Program-made: the position numbers and the translations under genes
The notes under the pieces: generated by a model
Database searches by the model: none
Seen by the model: only the letters and a program-made list of their open reading frames with translations
Told to the model about the DNA's origin: nothing
Part shown: positions 41,240 through 51,322 of the stretch, in pieces
Layout: every line of letters starts with the position of its first letter
How positions within the stretch are numbered: the stretch's first letter is position 1
Source: DATFEN01 sp035691285
GTDB taxonomy: Bacteria > Acidobacteriota > Vicinamibacteria > Fen-336
DNA length: 62,246 nucleotides
Reading direction: 5' to 3'
NCBI GenBank assembly: GCA_035691285.1
Contig: DASSJI010000184.1
Location: 1 to 62,246, forward strand

Positions 41240-41818
41240 TCAAGCACGGCGTGTTCGGCGACTGAGGCGCGGCTTCAGGTAGAAATCGTGTGCGCTGCTC
41301 CTGCATTCCTGTGAGCCGGTGCTGTTGCTGAGGAACTCCAGCGTGCCGTCCAGTCTTCCTTCGAGGCTCGGCCCGGCCGGCAGCGCCTCGCCGCGAGCCA
41401 TGATGTAGAACGCCTCCGCGTTCGCGAGCGGCTCACGCCTCAGCCACTCTGCGGCGTGGACCTCAATCAGCGCACGGCCGCCACGGACAGACGCGTGTGC
41501 CTGGTAAGCCTGGCCGTCGGTCGACCAGACGTCGTCGCTCGCAAAGGTGATCTGCGAGCGCTCACCGCTCGTGAGTATGGTGACGTCGTAGCGGCGGACC
41601 CTCAGCCCCGGTGGCAGCGCCGACGCGCATGACGCGGCCGCTGAAATCGAGAGCTGGTAGGCGCCTTCGAACGGCAGGGGTCGCGCCTGTGGAAGCGGCG
41701 CAGGCTCGGGCGCGTGCGGGGTGCCGGGCGGCGCCATGGGCGTCGGCCCCGACGGCGGCTCAGCGGAGCACGCCGTCAGGGCCAGGAGCGGGAGGAACCA
41801 CGAGGGACGCATCACCAC
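41240..41818 (-). CDS. Lipoprotein of unknown function
   Basis: 192 residues (or 190 from the second Met). The lipobox LLALTAC puts the lipidated Cys near residue 18, followed by a Pro-rich linker (EPPSGPTPMAPPGTPHAPEP). The mature domain is beta-rich (ITFASDDVWSTDG, AYQAHASVRGGRALIEVHAA) with two further Cys. No family is recognised. It is preceded one base away by another lipoprotein gene on the same strand; both end in short beta-rich domains of comparable layout, so they may be distant paralogues. Confidence 0.65.
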   Translation of the reverse strand: MVMRPSWFLPLLALTACSAEPPSGPTPMAPPGTPHAPEPAPLPQARPLPFEGAYQLSISAAASCASALPPGLRVRRYDVTILTSGERSQITFASDDVWSTDGQAYQAHASVRGGRALIEVHAAEWLRREPLANAEAFYIMARGEALPAGPSLEGRLDGTLEFLSNSTGSQECRSSAHDFYLKPRLSRRTRRA

Positions 41819-41819
41819 C

Positions 41820-42323
41820 TCAGTTGGTGTTCTTGTACGCGGTGACCACGTAGTTGAAGACGTGCTCGCCTTCGCCGGTCCCGGGGCAGTCGACGGTCTC
41901 CTCGGCGCGCGCCGAGAGCACGTTGTTCGACACCTGGCCCTCGTAGCCGGCCGCAGGAACGAACGGGCACTGGCCCTGGCTCGGCCGAGGCCCGACCGTT
42001 TCCAGCGTGAGGGTGCCGTCCGGTCGGAGCGTGCCGGTCGCGTCGAAGGTGCCCTGCGGGCAGCCGCCCTGGACCACCGTGAAACCGCTCAGGGCGGCCG
42101 ACTGGCCGGAGGTCGCGGACTGGGAGAGCGTCATCGAGCCGTAGCAGTAGTACTGCCCCTCGAAGCCGTCGTGGTTGCGATGGAACTGGACGAGCCACTG
42201 CATTCCCCAGGTGCCGGCCACGTTGGGCAGGGGAGGAGGCGGCGTGGTGGGGCCGCTGTCGTCGCCGCAGGCGGCGAGAGCCAAGGTGAGGGCGAGGGCG
42301 AGGGGACGAGCGAGGTTCTTCAT
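41820..42323 (-). CDS. Lipoprotein of unknown function
   Basis: 167 residues with a clear lipoprotein signal (LALALTLALAACGDD) and a Thr/Pro linker. The body reads as a small beta-barrel-like domain: VAGTWGMQWLVQFHRNHDG, TFDATGTLRPDGTLTLETVG, and four Cys that could form two disulfides. The VAGTW opening is frequent in lipocalin-like secreted proteins, but no family can be named. ATG 42323 has AGGAG close upstream (bases 42326-42330 read on the minus strand). Confidence 0.65.
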   Translation of the reverse strand: MKNLARPLALALTLALAACGDDSGPTTPPPPLPNVAGTWGMQWLVQFHRNHDGFEGQYYCYGSMTLSQSATSGQSAALSGFTVVQGGCPQGTFDATGTLRPDGTLTLETVGPRPSQGQCPFVPAAGYEGQVSNNVLSARAEETVDCPGTGEGEHVFNYVVTAYKNTN

Positions 42324-42492
42324 GGAGCTCCTTTGCTTCGCAGCCCGTGCGGTGGGCCGCGTCGACTCCAGGAAGAGCAACGTCGGTGCCCGGGCTGCGC
42401 TCCTCTAAGCCGTTGAAGGGGTTTGGGGAGACGAGCTGGAGCGCGTCACGCCGCCGAACGCCGTTCGAAGATCGTACGTACGCCGTCGGGGC
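42324..42492. other. Intergenic region
   Basis: 169 bases between the lipoprotein gene and the end of the LysR-type gene, both on the minus strand. No gene or clear terminator was seen. The GGAGCTCC next to the lipoprotein start contains its ribosome binding site. Confidence 0.4.
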
Positions 42493-43410
42493 TCAGGCGA
42501 AGAGGCTGGCGCGAGCCTGCTCCGAGATCGCGAGCACCGCGGGGTGCTTGATCCTTCGCTCGACGGAGATCGCGTAGAAGCGCTCGCGCACGCCCTCGAC
42601 GATTCCGATCCGCTCGGCGCGGTACTGCTCCAGAAGCTCGCGCTCGATCGCGAGGCATCCGGGGAAGACGCCGACGCCCGCGCGGCCGAACACCTCGAGC
42701 AGCGCGGCGTCCTCGATCTCGCACGCGATGCGTGGCCTGAGCTTCCGCTCTTCGAGCCACTGGTCGAGGGCGCGGCGCAAGCCGCTGTTGCGCGTGGGCA
42801 GGAGCAGCGGGGCGCCGTCGAGCGAGGCGGGGAAGCCCGCGCGACGCTCGTCCGCGAGCCGGGGCGCGGCATAGAGGCCCACTCCGCTCTCGCCGAGCAG
42901 GTGGCTGTACGCGCGCACGCTGGTGCCGAGGGGCATGGGAGCGTCGCTGAGCACGATGTCGAGGGCGTGCACGGCGAGCTCGGCGACCAGCCGCTCGCTC
43001 TTGTCCTCGAAGCACTCGATCCGCACGGGCTCAGGGATCTGGAGAGCCGGCTGGAGCAGGCGATGGGCGACGAGCTTCGGAACCGCGTTGTCGATGCCCA
43101 CGGTCAGGCGTGCCGGCCGCCCGCCCGGGCGATCCTTCAGCGTGTCGACGAGCTCGCGGCCCAGGTTGAAGATCTCCTCGGCGTAGCGGAAGACGATGCG
43201 CCCCGCCTCGGTCAGCGCGAGCTGCCGCCCCTGGCGCACCGTCAGCTTCTCGCCGAGCCGATCCTCGAGGGCTCGGATCTGCGAAGACACGGTCGGCTGA
43301 GAGATGCTGAGCTTGCGACTGGCCCGCGTGACGCCGCCTTCTCGAACTGCGGCCCAGAAGTACCTCAAATGGTGATAGTTGAGCGCTTCGAGGGGCTGCT
43401 CGAAAACCAT
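42493..43410 (-). CDS. LysR-family regulator, NhaR-like
   Basis: 305 residues. The winged helix-turn-helix is typical of the NhaR subgroup: LNYHHLRYFWAAVREGGVTR, ASRKLSISQPTVSSQIRALE and GRIVFRYAEEI. The effector domain follows (LTVGIDNAVPKLVAHRLLQP, LDIVLSDAPMPLG). NhaR activates sodium/proton antiporter or envelope-stress genes in other bacteria. It is divergent from htpX-terC and a LysR-type box lies at its start, so those genes are likely targets. Confidence 0.88.
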   Translation of the reverse strand: MVFEQPLEALNYHHLRYFWAAVREGGVTRASRKLSISQPTVSSQIRALEDRLGEKLTVRQGRQLALTEAGRIVFRYAEEIFNLGRELVDTLKDRPGGRPARLTVGIDNAVPKLVAHRLLQPALQIPEPVRIECFEDKSERLVAELAVHALDIVLSDAPMPLGTSVRAYSHLLGESGVGLYAAPRLADERRAGFPASLDGAPLLLPTRNSGLRRALDQWLEERKLRPRIACEIEDAALLEVFGRAGVGVFPGCLAIERELLEQYRAERIGIVEGVRERFYAISVERRIKHPAVLAISEQARASLFA

Positions 43411-43423
43411 AGACAGAAACTAT
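43409..43423. promoter_or_regulatory. LysR-type box between nhaR-like gene and htpX
   Basis: ATAG-N7-CTAT, a perfect dyad of the T-N11-A type bound by LysR regulators. It touches the regulator's start codon, which would suit autorepression. A further AT-rich stretch (GTCAATATCAATTGG) follows toward htpX. Confidence 0.45.
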
Positions 43424-43523
43424 CATAAGTGAAGTCAATATCAATTGGACGAATGAGTGAGGACAGCCTAGGTTGGTAGTGGGAGGCCCTTCGGGGCCGG
43501 TCCAAGGAGGCTTGTCGGAAGTC

Positions 43524-44390
43524 ATGTGGAATCAGCTCAAGACGATCCTGCTGCTGGGGGCGCTCTCGGCGGGGCTCGTCGCGTTCGGCGGCGCTCTGGG
43601 CGAGGGCTATCTCTACGTCTTCACTGCGCTCGCCGCGTTGATGAACCTGGGCGCCTACTTCTTCTCGGACCGCATCGTGCTGTCGATGCACCGCGCGCGT
43701 CCCCTCGAGCCCCACGAGGCGCCCGGCCTCCACGGCATCGTCGAGGAGCTCGCCGCCCGGGCGGGCATCGACAAGCCGCGCGTGTATCTCATCGAGGACC
43801 CGCACGCCAACGCCTTCGCGACCGGGCGCAACCCGCGCCACGCGGCCGTGGCGGTGACGACGGGCATCCTCGAGGTCCTCACTCCGCGCGAGCTGCGCGG
43901 GGTGCTGGCCCACGAGATCGGCCACGTCGTCAACCGGGACATCCTCGTGTCGAGCGTCGCCGCCACCCTCGCCGGCGCGATCACCTCCGTGGCGAACGCC
44001 CTCCAGTTCGGCGCGCTCTTCGGCTGGTCCCAGGACGACCGCGAGGAGGGCGGCTCGCCGGCCGGGGCGCTGCTCCTGGCCTTCGTGGCGCCCGTGGCGG
44101 CGACGCTCGTGCAGCTCGGGATCTCGCGCTCGCGCGAGTACCTCGCCGACGAGACGGGCGCCCGTCTCTCGGGAGACCCCGAGGCCCTGGCGCGCGCGCT
44201 CGAGAAGATCCACCTGGCCGCCGAGCACGTCCCGGGCCACGTCCAGCCGGCGACCGCGAGCCTGTTCATCGTGAACCCGCTCGCCGGCACCCAGGGCCTC
44301 GTCCAGCTCTTCTCGACGCACCCGCCGATCGAGGAGCGCGTCCGCAGGCTGCGAGCCATGGCGCACGGCTCGGCGCTGCGGGTCGCCTGA
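43524..44390 (+). CDS. htpX: Protease HtpX (M48 membrane metallopeptidase)
   Basis: 288 residues from ATG 43524 (MWNQLKTILLL, the usual HtpX start). AAGGAGG lies 13 bases upstream, a rather long spacing, and no better start fits. Two N-terminal membrane spans, then PRVYLIEDPHANAFATGRNP, the zinc motif LAHEIGHVVNRD, two further spans, and the third zinc ligand Glu in SREYLADETGA. It degrades misfolded inner-membrane proteins. The terC gene follows after 6 bases. Confidence 0.92.
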   Translation: MWNQLKTILLLGALSAGLVAFGGALGEGYLYVFTALAALMNLGAYFFSDRIVLSMHRARPLEPHEAPGLHGIVEELAARAGIDKPRVYLIEDPHANAFATGRNPRHAAVAVTTGILEVLTPRELRGVLAHEIGHVVNRDILVSSVAATLAGAITSVANALQFGALFGWSQDDREEGGSPAGALLLAFVAPVAATLVQLGISRSREYLADETGARLSGDPEALARALEKIHLAAEHVPGHVQPATASLFIVNPLAGTQGLVQLFSTHPPIEERVRRLRAMAHGSALRVA

Positions 44391-44396
44391 GGCCGC

Positions 44397-45347
44397 TTGG
44401 AGACCATCGGGACGCCGGCCCTGTGGGCCGGCTTCACGACGTTCGTGCTGGCGATGCTGGCGCTCGACCTGGGCGTCTTCCATCGCAAGGCCCATCGGGT
44501 CGGGCTCCGGGAGGCGCTCGCCTGGAGCGTCGTCTGGGTGACGCTGGCGCTCGCGTTCGGCGCCGGGCTCTGGCACTTCTACGGCGAGCAGCGCGGCCTC
44601 GAGTACCTGACGGGCTACCTGATCGAGAAGGCGCTGGCCGTCGACAACATCTTCGTCTTCGTCGTGCTCTTCTCGGCCTTCGCCGTGCCGGCGGCCTACC
44701 AGCACCGGGTGCTGTTCTGGGGCATCCTCGGCGCCCTGGCGATGCGGGCCGTCTTCATCGTGCTCGGCGCGGCGCTGATCCAGCGCTTCCACTGGGTCCT
44801 CTACCTGTTCGGGGCGATCCTCCTCGTCACCGGCGTCAAGCTGCTGGCGCGTCCCGGAGACACCCCCCAGCCGGAGCGGAACCCGCTGTTCCGGCTGTTC
44901 CGGCGCCTCGTGCCCAGCGTCGGCGAGTACCACGGCGAGCGCTTCACGGTGGTGAAGGACGGCCGCCGCTACGCGACGCCGCTGCTCCTCGTGCTCGCGG
45001 CCATCGAGGCCAGCGACCTCGTCTTCGCGGTGGACTCGATTCCCGCCATCTTCGCGGTCACGCAGGATCCGTTCATCGTGTACACCTCCAACATCTTCGC
45101 CGTCCTGGGCCTCAGGGCCATGTACTTCCTGCTGGCGGACGTCGTGACCCGCTTCGAGCACCTGAAGACCGGGCTGGCGCTGGTGCTCGTCTTCGTCGGT
45201 GCCAAGCTCCTCGTCGCCGACCTCTACGCAGTGCCCACGCTCGCGTCCCTGGCCGTCGTCGCGACGCTGATCGCAGGGTCGGTGGTCGTCTCGCTGCTGC
45301 GGCCTGGAGAGTCGGCCGGGACGTCGGCGGGCGCCGCGAGGAGCTGA
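44397..45347 (+). CDS. TerC/Alx-family membrane protein
   Basis: 316 residues with about nine membrane spans. Family motifs are LALDLGVFHRKAH, YLIEKALAVDNIFVFVVLF (acidic residues in the membrane), IEASDLVFAVDSIPAIFAVT and NIFAVLGLRAMYFLLADV. TerC/Alx proteins export Mn2+ or assist metal loading of exported proteins. TTG 44397 serves as start. It lies 6 bases after htpX, too close for the Mn-sensing yybP-ykoY leader that often precedes this family. Confidence 0.88.
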   Translation: METIGTPALWAGFTTFVLAMLALDLGVFHRKAHRVGLREALAWSVVWVTLALAFGAGLWHFYGEQRGLEYLTGYLIEKALAVDNIFVFVVLFSAFAVPAAYQHRVLFWGILGALAMRAVFIVLGAALIQRFHWVLYLFGAILLVTGVKLLARPGDTPQPERNPLFRLFRRLVPSVGEYHGERFTVVKDGRRYATPLLLVLAAIEASDLVFAVDSIPAIFAVTQDPFIVYTSNIFAVLGLRAMYFLLADVVTRFEHLKTGLALVLVFVGAKLLVADLYAVPTLASLAVVATLIAGSVVVSLLRPGESAGTSAGAARS

Positions 45348-45352
45348 TTCGG

Positions 45353-46894
<1,542 letters not shown>

Positions 46895-46915
46895 GGGCCG
46901 ATGATAGTGCCGTCC

Positions 46916-47746
46916 TCACGCCACGCCGAGCAGCTCCAGGGTCGCGCGGCCCAACTCGACGGCGCGCGTCTTCTGGATGTTGTGGCCCCCTTCCTCGAAG
47001 GCGAGGATGCGCGCGTGCTTCAGGGCGGCGGCGAGCTCCTCCTGGATCTCCCGGTCCACCATGTGATCGTCGCGGGCGAAGGCCAGCAGCGTGCGCGGCA
47101 GGGGCCCCGAGGCGATTCGGCGAAGCAGGTCGAAGTCCGCCGCGCCGATCGCCTCGAAGTGCACCGCGAAGGTGCGGGCGTCGATCGCGCTGGCGCCCGG
47201 CAAGCGCCGTCGCTCGTAGCGGTCGCGCGCGGCCCGCACGAAGAGCCGCCGCAAGAGCGGCACCTTGAAGCCGTGGCCCAGCAGCCGGAAGCGGCGTGGG
47301 CTCATGCCCAGGCCCCGGTGGGGGCGGAGCCCCACGCTGGCCACGAGCACCAGCGCCGACACCCGTGCGCCGTGGCGAGCGGCCGTCACGAGCGCCGTGG
47401 CGCCGCCCATGGAGTGGCCGAGCACCGCGAACCGCGCGAGGCCGAGGTGGTCCGCCAGCTCCACGAGAGCGTCGGCCCGACCTTCGAGGCGCGTCACCGC
47501 CGGCCGGTGCGGCGTGCTGTCGCCGAAGCCCGGCAGGTCCACGCGGATGAAGCGCACGCCGGGCACGAGCTGCGGCGCCAGGTATCGGAAGTCGCGCACG
47601 GAGCCAGGGATGCCGTGGACGGCGAGGAGCGCGGGCGCGTCCCTCGGCCCTTCGTCCACGTACGCAAGGGTTCGGCCCTGGAGCTCGAGGCGGGACGGCG
47701 CCGGGTCGCTCACGGGCAGAACCGCGTCGGGCCCACGGCGCGTCAC
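46916..47746 (-). CDS. Alpha/beta hydrolase
   Basis: 276 residues. Oxyanion strand LLAVHGIPGSVRDF, RVDLPGFGDS, nucleophile elbow VLGHSMGGATALV, acid in FARDDHMVD and His in EGGHNIQKT complete the triad. It belongs to the large epoxide hydrolase/haloalkane dehalogenase/C-C hydrolase group and the substrate cannot be fixed. GTG 47746 overlaps the stop of the outer-membrane protein gene. It is the fourth gene of an operon starting with an enoyl-type reductase at 51085. Confidence 0.83.
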   Translation of the reverse strand: MTRRGPDAVLPVSDPAPSRLELQGRTLAYVDEGPRDAPALLAVHGIPGSVRDFRYLAPQLVPGVRFIRVDLPGFGDSTPHRPAVTRLEGRADALVELADHLGLARFAVLGHSMGGATALVTAARHGARVSALVLVASVGLRPHRGLGMSPRRFRLLGHGFKVPLLRRLFVRAARDRYERRRLPGASAIDARTFAVHFEAIGAADFDLLRRIASGPLPRTLLAFARDDHMVDREIQEELAAALKHARILAFEEGGHNIQKTRAVELGRATLELLGVA

Positions 47747-49104
47747 TGGCCGAACACGTAGCTGAAGGCGAGCTCGAGGCTGCGCGGGTCGCTCTGCAGC
47801 CGGATCAACTCCGCCGGCGTGACGCCCGGCTTCGTCCACGAGAAGGACAGGCTGGCCTCGCGGTTGAGTGCGGCGTGTAGCGTCACGGACCGGTCGTAGG
47901 AGCGATAGCCCGGCTTGAAGGTCGTGCGCGTCTGGGCGTACTCGAGGGTGAGGAACTCGACGGCCTCCTCGCGTCCCGCCCACGGCGGCGTCGGCGGCCA
48001 GGGCAGCCCCGCCGACACCACGTATCTCCAGTCGCTGCTGCCGTTCGTGTCGTTGAAGCCGCGGCTGAGGTTGAAGCCCAGGACCGGCACGTTGCGCTCG
48101 GCCACCTGCGCGGCGTGCAGCCCCCGCAGGTCCTCGGCCAGCTCCTCTCGATGGGGCGACAGCGCCAGCCGCTCCCGGAAGGAGCGCCGCGAGTCGTCGT
48201 CCGCGGAGCGGTCCTCGAAGAGTCCGAGGTCCTGCGCGCGGTAGGCGAGCTGTCGCATGCGCCGGGCGGCCTCGCCCGAGCGCGGGAAGGTGTGGCGTCG
48301 CCCGAACAACGTCAGCCCGCCGCCGAGGCGGAAGTCGAAGACCCCGATCACGGCCTCCGAGCGCGTGCGCAGGGACTGCGAGAGCACGACGCGCGGGCCG
48401 AGCTCCACGGCGTTCTGCGTCTCCACGAGCCACTGGCGGCGGCCGAAACGGCCCTTCACGCCCTCGGTCGTCAAGGAGGCGGCGAGCTGGGCCACGCGCG
48501 GCGACACCACGACGGCGGCGCTCACGCGGTCGCGATCCTCGTCCAGGAGTCCCGAGGTGCGCAGCCGTTCCAGGGCGCCCTCGAGTGACGCCTCGAGGAT
48601 CGTCGCGCGATGCCACGAGACGCCGATGCTGGCGCCGCGGACCACGCGACCCGCGGCCACCTGCTCGCTGTCGGGGTCGGTGTCGTAGACGCCCCCGGCC
48701 TGGAGCTGCACGTCGCGGCCGAAGCGGGCGAAGACGGAGGCGTCGAAGACGGTCCGATGGTCCTGGCTCTCCGGGCCGACGTCGGCGGCGAGCTGTGCCC
48801 GCAGCCGCCCCTGCCGCCAGCCGAGGCCGACGTCGTGGGCGCCCTGGCGCTCCGCGTAGCGGGCGAAGAGCCGCGTGGTCTCGAATGAGAGGCCGCGCCG
48901 CTCGCCCTCGATCTCGCCGCCGAGGAATCCGAAGCGTCCCATGCGCAGCCGGAAGGCCGTGTCCTGCTCGGTCCCCGCCGATTCCAGGGCCCTGAGGAAG
49001 AGGTCCGTCACCAGGAGCGGCCCGGCGGGCCGGGTGAGATCGCGCTCCGCCTGGGGCAGCAGATAGACGGGGGTCGCCTGGAGCAGGAGGAGGAGCAGGA
49101 TCAC
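47743..49104 (-). CDS. Probable outer-membrane beta-barrel protein
   Basis: 453 residues. A very hydrophobic start (VILLLLLLQATPVYLLPQ) serves as signal peptide. The rest consists of alternating amphipathic strands (VGLGWRQGRLRAQLAADVG, VQLQAGGVYDTDPDS, ASIGVSWHRATILEASLEG, VTLHAALNREASLSFSWTKP) and ends in LELAFSYVFGQ, with aromatic residues near the C-terminus as in barrels, although the last residue is not Phe. No Cys-rich or enzymatic motif. It is linked by 4-bp overlaps to the glycosidase-like gene before it and the hydrolase after it. Confidence 0.6.
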   Translation of the reverse strand: MILLLLLLQATPVYLLPQAERDLTRPAGPLLVTDLFLRALESAGTEQDTAFRLRMGRFGFLGGEIEGERRGLSFETTRLFARYAERQGAHDVGLGWRQGRLRAQLAADVGPESQDHRTVFDASVFARFGRDVQLQAGGVYDTDPDSEQVAAGRVVRGASIGVSWHRATILEASLEGALERLRTSGLLDEDRDRVSAAVVVSPRVAQLAASLTTEGVKGRFGRRQWLVETQNAVELGPRVVLSQSLRTRSEAVIGVFDFRLGGGLTLFGRRHTFPRSGEAARRMRQLAYRAQDLGLFEDRSADDDSRRSFRERLALSPHREELAEDLRGLHAAQVAERNVPVLGFNLSRGFNDTNGSSDWRYVVSAGLPWPPTPPWAGREEAVEFLTLEYAQTRTTFKPGYRSYDRSVTLHAALNREASLSFSWTKPGVTPAELIRLQSDPRSLELAFSYVFGQ

Positions 49105-50219
49105 GGAAAGGCGAGGGGAGGAACGGCCGCGGCGGCCTCCGCGTCCGCTGCCGTCGGGAAGTAGACGGTGACGTCGGGGACGAGGTCGCGGTATGCGCTC
49201 GTCGTCGCGCCCTGCGTCGCCGCGGCCACGCGCTCGACGTAGAGCGCCAGCAGCGCGTCGGACTCCGCCACCACCCGCACCGAGCCGTCGGGATCCCGGG
49301 CGAGGTCCACGAGCTGGTAGCGGCCCGGCGCGCCGTCGTAGAGCACGTAGAGGTCGATCTCGGCGACGCCTGCGATCTCGCGGGCGATGCGGGGGACGAC
49401 CTCCTCGACCCAGGCGCGGTGCTGCGCGGGCCCGTCGGCCCCCGTCTCCGTGACGCGAACGGGCTTGCGGGCCAGGCCGGCGAGCAGTGGGATCACGCGC
49501 GGGTCGTAGACGTGGTACGCGACCTCGTCGCACAGGTCCTCGAGGCCGGTCTCGAGCAGCGTCCGCACCCTCAGCACGCCTTCGGGCGTGCCCACCTCGG
49601 CCGCCGCGACCACCGCCAGCTCCGGCGCTTCGTTCTTGAGCGCCAGGTACGTCGGCGCCAGCAGCCGGCGCAGGTAGACGTTCGGCGCGACCCCCAGGGA
49701 GTGCACCGGCTCGTTCAGGATCTGGAACGCGACCCTGCCGGCGCTCGAGACGCCGGGCGCGGGGGCGACGTCGGACGCGAAGATCTGCAGGTACGCGCGG
49801 AGCAGCGGCGTGCGGACGCCGGGCTGGCTCAGGGCCTGGGCGAAGTCGAGTCCGGTGGCCTGGGTCAGGACGCAGAGCACGTCGAGGCCCAGCGCCCGGC
49901 AGGCGCGGACGTACGGGATGGACGCGAAGAAGTCGTGGCCGAACCGGTTCCACGAGATCGGGATGCGCGCCTGGGCGAAGCCGAGCCCGTACGCCGTGGC
50001 GAGCAGGGCGTCGACCACGGCGGGGTCGAGGCCCGGCGTGTCGGGCGTGGCGGCCGGGTCCAGCAGGCGCGCGGGCTGGATGTTGATCCCGCCGTTCACG
50101 CGGGGCACGGGCGGCAGAGAGGGCGGCGGCGGAGCCTGCGCCTGCGCCCGTGGCGGCGGCAGCAGGCCGGCGGCGGCCGTTCCCCCGACCGCCGCCAGGA
50201 ACGACCGGCGCGAGGTCAC
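49101..50219 (-). CDS. TAT-exported glycosidase-like TIM-barrel protein
   Basis: 372 residues. N-terminus VTSRRSFLAAVGGTAAAGLL is a twin-arginine signal, followed by a Pro-rich linker. The barrel shows ARIPISWNRFGHDFF, then FQILNEPVHSLG with Asn-Glu as in clan GH-A acid/base residues, and VRVTETGADGPA, whose Glu would be the nucleophile. The layout suits a GH5/GH39-like hydrolase, but the exact family is not recognised. GTG 50219 overlaps the SDR stop and the end overlaps the outer-membrane protein gene, so secretion and surface binding of a glycan are a reasonable guess. Confidence 0.65.
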   Translation of the reverse strand: MTSRRSFLAAVGGTAAAGLLPPPRAQAQAPPPPSLPPVPRVNGGINIQPARLLDPAATPDTPGLDPAVVDALLATAYGLGFAQARIPISWNRFGHDFFASIPYVRACRALGLDVLCVLTQATGLDFAQALSQPGVRTPLLRAYLQIFASDVAPAPGVSSAGRVAFQILNEPVHSLGVAPNVYLRRLLAPTYLALKNEAPELAVVAAAEVGTPEGVLRVRTLLETGLEDLCDEVAYHVYDPRVIPLLAGLARKPVRVTETGADGPAQHRAWVEEVVPRIAREIAGVAEIDLYVLYDGAPGRYQLVDLARDPDGSVRVVAESDALLALYVERVAAATQGATTSAYRDLVPDVTVYFPTAADAEAAAAVPPLAFP

Positions 50220-51085
50220 TTCTTCGGCTTGAGGGCCGCCATCATCTCCTTGGCGGCGGCCCGCTCGAGGTGCGCGAACCCGCCGAACTGCTGGCCGGAG
50301 AAGAGCGCCTCGGCGCCGTCGATCGTCACGACGTCGCCGGTCTGGTAGGGGCTCGCGTCGCTCATCAGGTACGCCGCGAGGTTCGCCAGCTCCCAGTGCT
50401 CGCCGAAGCGGCGCGACGGAATGCGACGCCGAGCCTGGCGCTCCAGCTCCGAGCCCGGCATCAGGCGGCTGAATGCGCCCTCGGTGGGGAACGGCCCCGG
50501 TGCGATGGCGTTGAGCCGGATCCCGTACGTCGCCCACTCGACGGCCAGCGAGCGCACCAGCGCGGCCACCCCGGCCTTGGCGCAGGCCGAAGGCAGCACG
50601 AAGGCCGAGCCCGTCTGCGTGTACGTCGTGACGATGGCGAGCACCTCGCCGGGCGCGCCGCGCGCGATGAGGCGCCGCCCCAGCTCGGTCGTGCAGTGGA
50701 AGGTGCCGTGCAGCACGATGCGCACGACTGCGTCGAACGCATTCGAGGTCAGCTCCTCCGACGCGCACAAGAAGTTGCCGGCGGCGTTGTTGACGAGCTG
50801 GTTGGCCGGCCCCAGCGTCTTCTCCGCCGCGTCGAACGCGCTCCGCACCGCCTCTGGATCCCGGACGTCGCAGGGGACCGCCGCCGCCTCGCCGCCGCGC
50901 TGGCGGATCTCGCCGGCCGTGGCCTCGAGGGGCTCCTTGCGGCGGCCGAGGAGCGCGACCTTCGCCCCCAGGCCTGCCATGCGCATGGCCATGGTCCGGC
51001 CGAGGCCGGTCCCGCCACCGGTGACGATCGTCGTCTTGCCGCGGAGGAGGTCGGGGCGGAAGGGTTCGTGAGCTTCGAGGGTCAT
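50216..51085 (-). CDS. Short-chain dehydrogenase similar to 2,4-dienoyl-CoA reductase
   Basis: 289 residues. Cofactor motif TTIVTGGGTGLGRTMAMRMA, NNAAGNFLCASEELT, and the segment FVLPSACAKAGVAALVRSLA, where the usual YxxxK Tyr is Ser, as in the DECR group (FVVPSASAKAG in the animal mitochondrial enzyme). Further DECR-like pieces are PGPFPTEGAFSRL and RRFGEHWELANLAAYLMSD. The group uses NADPH to reduce 2,4-dienoyl-CoA in unsaturated fatty acid degradation. ATG 51085 is preferred; ATG 51094 adds three residues. It heads the four-gene operon. Confidence 0.87.
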   Translation of the reverse strand: MTLEAHEPFRPDLLRGKTTIVTGGGTGLGRTMAMRMAGLGAKVALLGRRKEPLEATAGEIRQRGGEAAAVPCDVRDPEAVRSAFDAAEKTLGPANQLVNNAAGNFLCASEELTSNAFDAVVRIVLHGTFHCTTELGRRLIARGAPGEVLAIVTTYTQTGSAFVLPSACAKAGVAALVRSLAVEWATYGIRLNAIAPGPFPTEGAFSRLMPGSELERQARRRIPSRRFGEHWELANLAAYLMSDASPYQTGDVVTIDGAEALFSGQQFGGFAHLERAAAKEMMAALKPKK

Positions 51086-51096
51086 GGCAGCCATGC

Positions 51097-51102
51097 TAGA
51101 AT
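51097..51102 (+). promoter_or_regulatory. -10 box before the small basic protein gene
   Basis: TAGAAT ends 8 bases before ATG 51111, with no Shine-Dalgarno sequence between (spacer TTCAATCC). It lies in the 25-base gap between two divergent genes. Confidence 0.4.
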
Positions 51103-51110
51103 TTCAATCC

Positions 51111-51317
51111 ATGGCGGGCAAGAGCCGGGCGACCTTCGCGAAGCGTCAGCGAGAGATCGCGCGCCAGGAACGTGCCCGCGACAAGGCCGCGAAGATGAAG
51201 GAGCGCCGCGACACCAGGGTGAAGCTCGACCGCCACGCCGAAGAGGATCCCGACATCGCCGGGATCGTGCCTGGCCCCCAGCCCCTTCCCTACGACCTGC
51301 CCGAAGACGAGAAATAG
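51111..51317 (+). CDS. Small basic helical protein
   Basis: 68 residues. The first two thirds form one charged helix (MAGKSRATFAKRQREIARQE, then RARDKAAKMKERRDTR), ending in an acidic, Pro-rich tail (GIVPGPQPLPYDLPEDEK). Similar short Lys/Arg-rich proteins of the pattern KSRATFxKRQxE are common in Deltaproteobacteria and related groups, function unknown; a nucleic-acid or ribosome contact is a guess. ATG 51111 is preceded closely by a -10-like box. Confidence 0.7.
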   Translation: MAGKSRATFAKRQREIARQERARDKAAKMKERRDTRVKLDRHAEEDPDIAGIVPGPQPLPYDLPEDEK

Positions 51318-51322
51318 CCGGC

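Noticed and set aside
44391..44396. Mn-sensing riboswitch or pH-responsive element before terC
   Set aside because: Only 6 bases separate htpX and the TTG start, so there is no room for a leader RNA.
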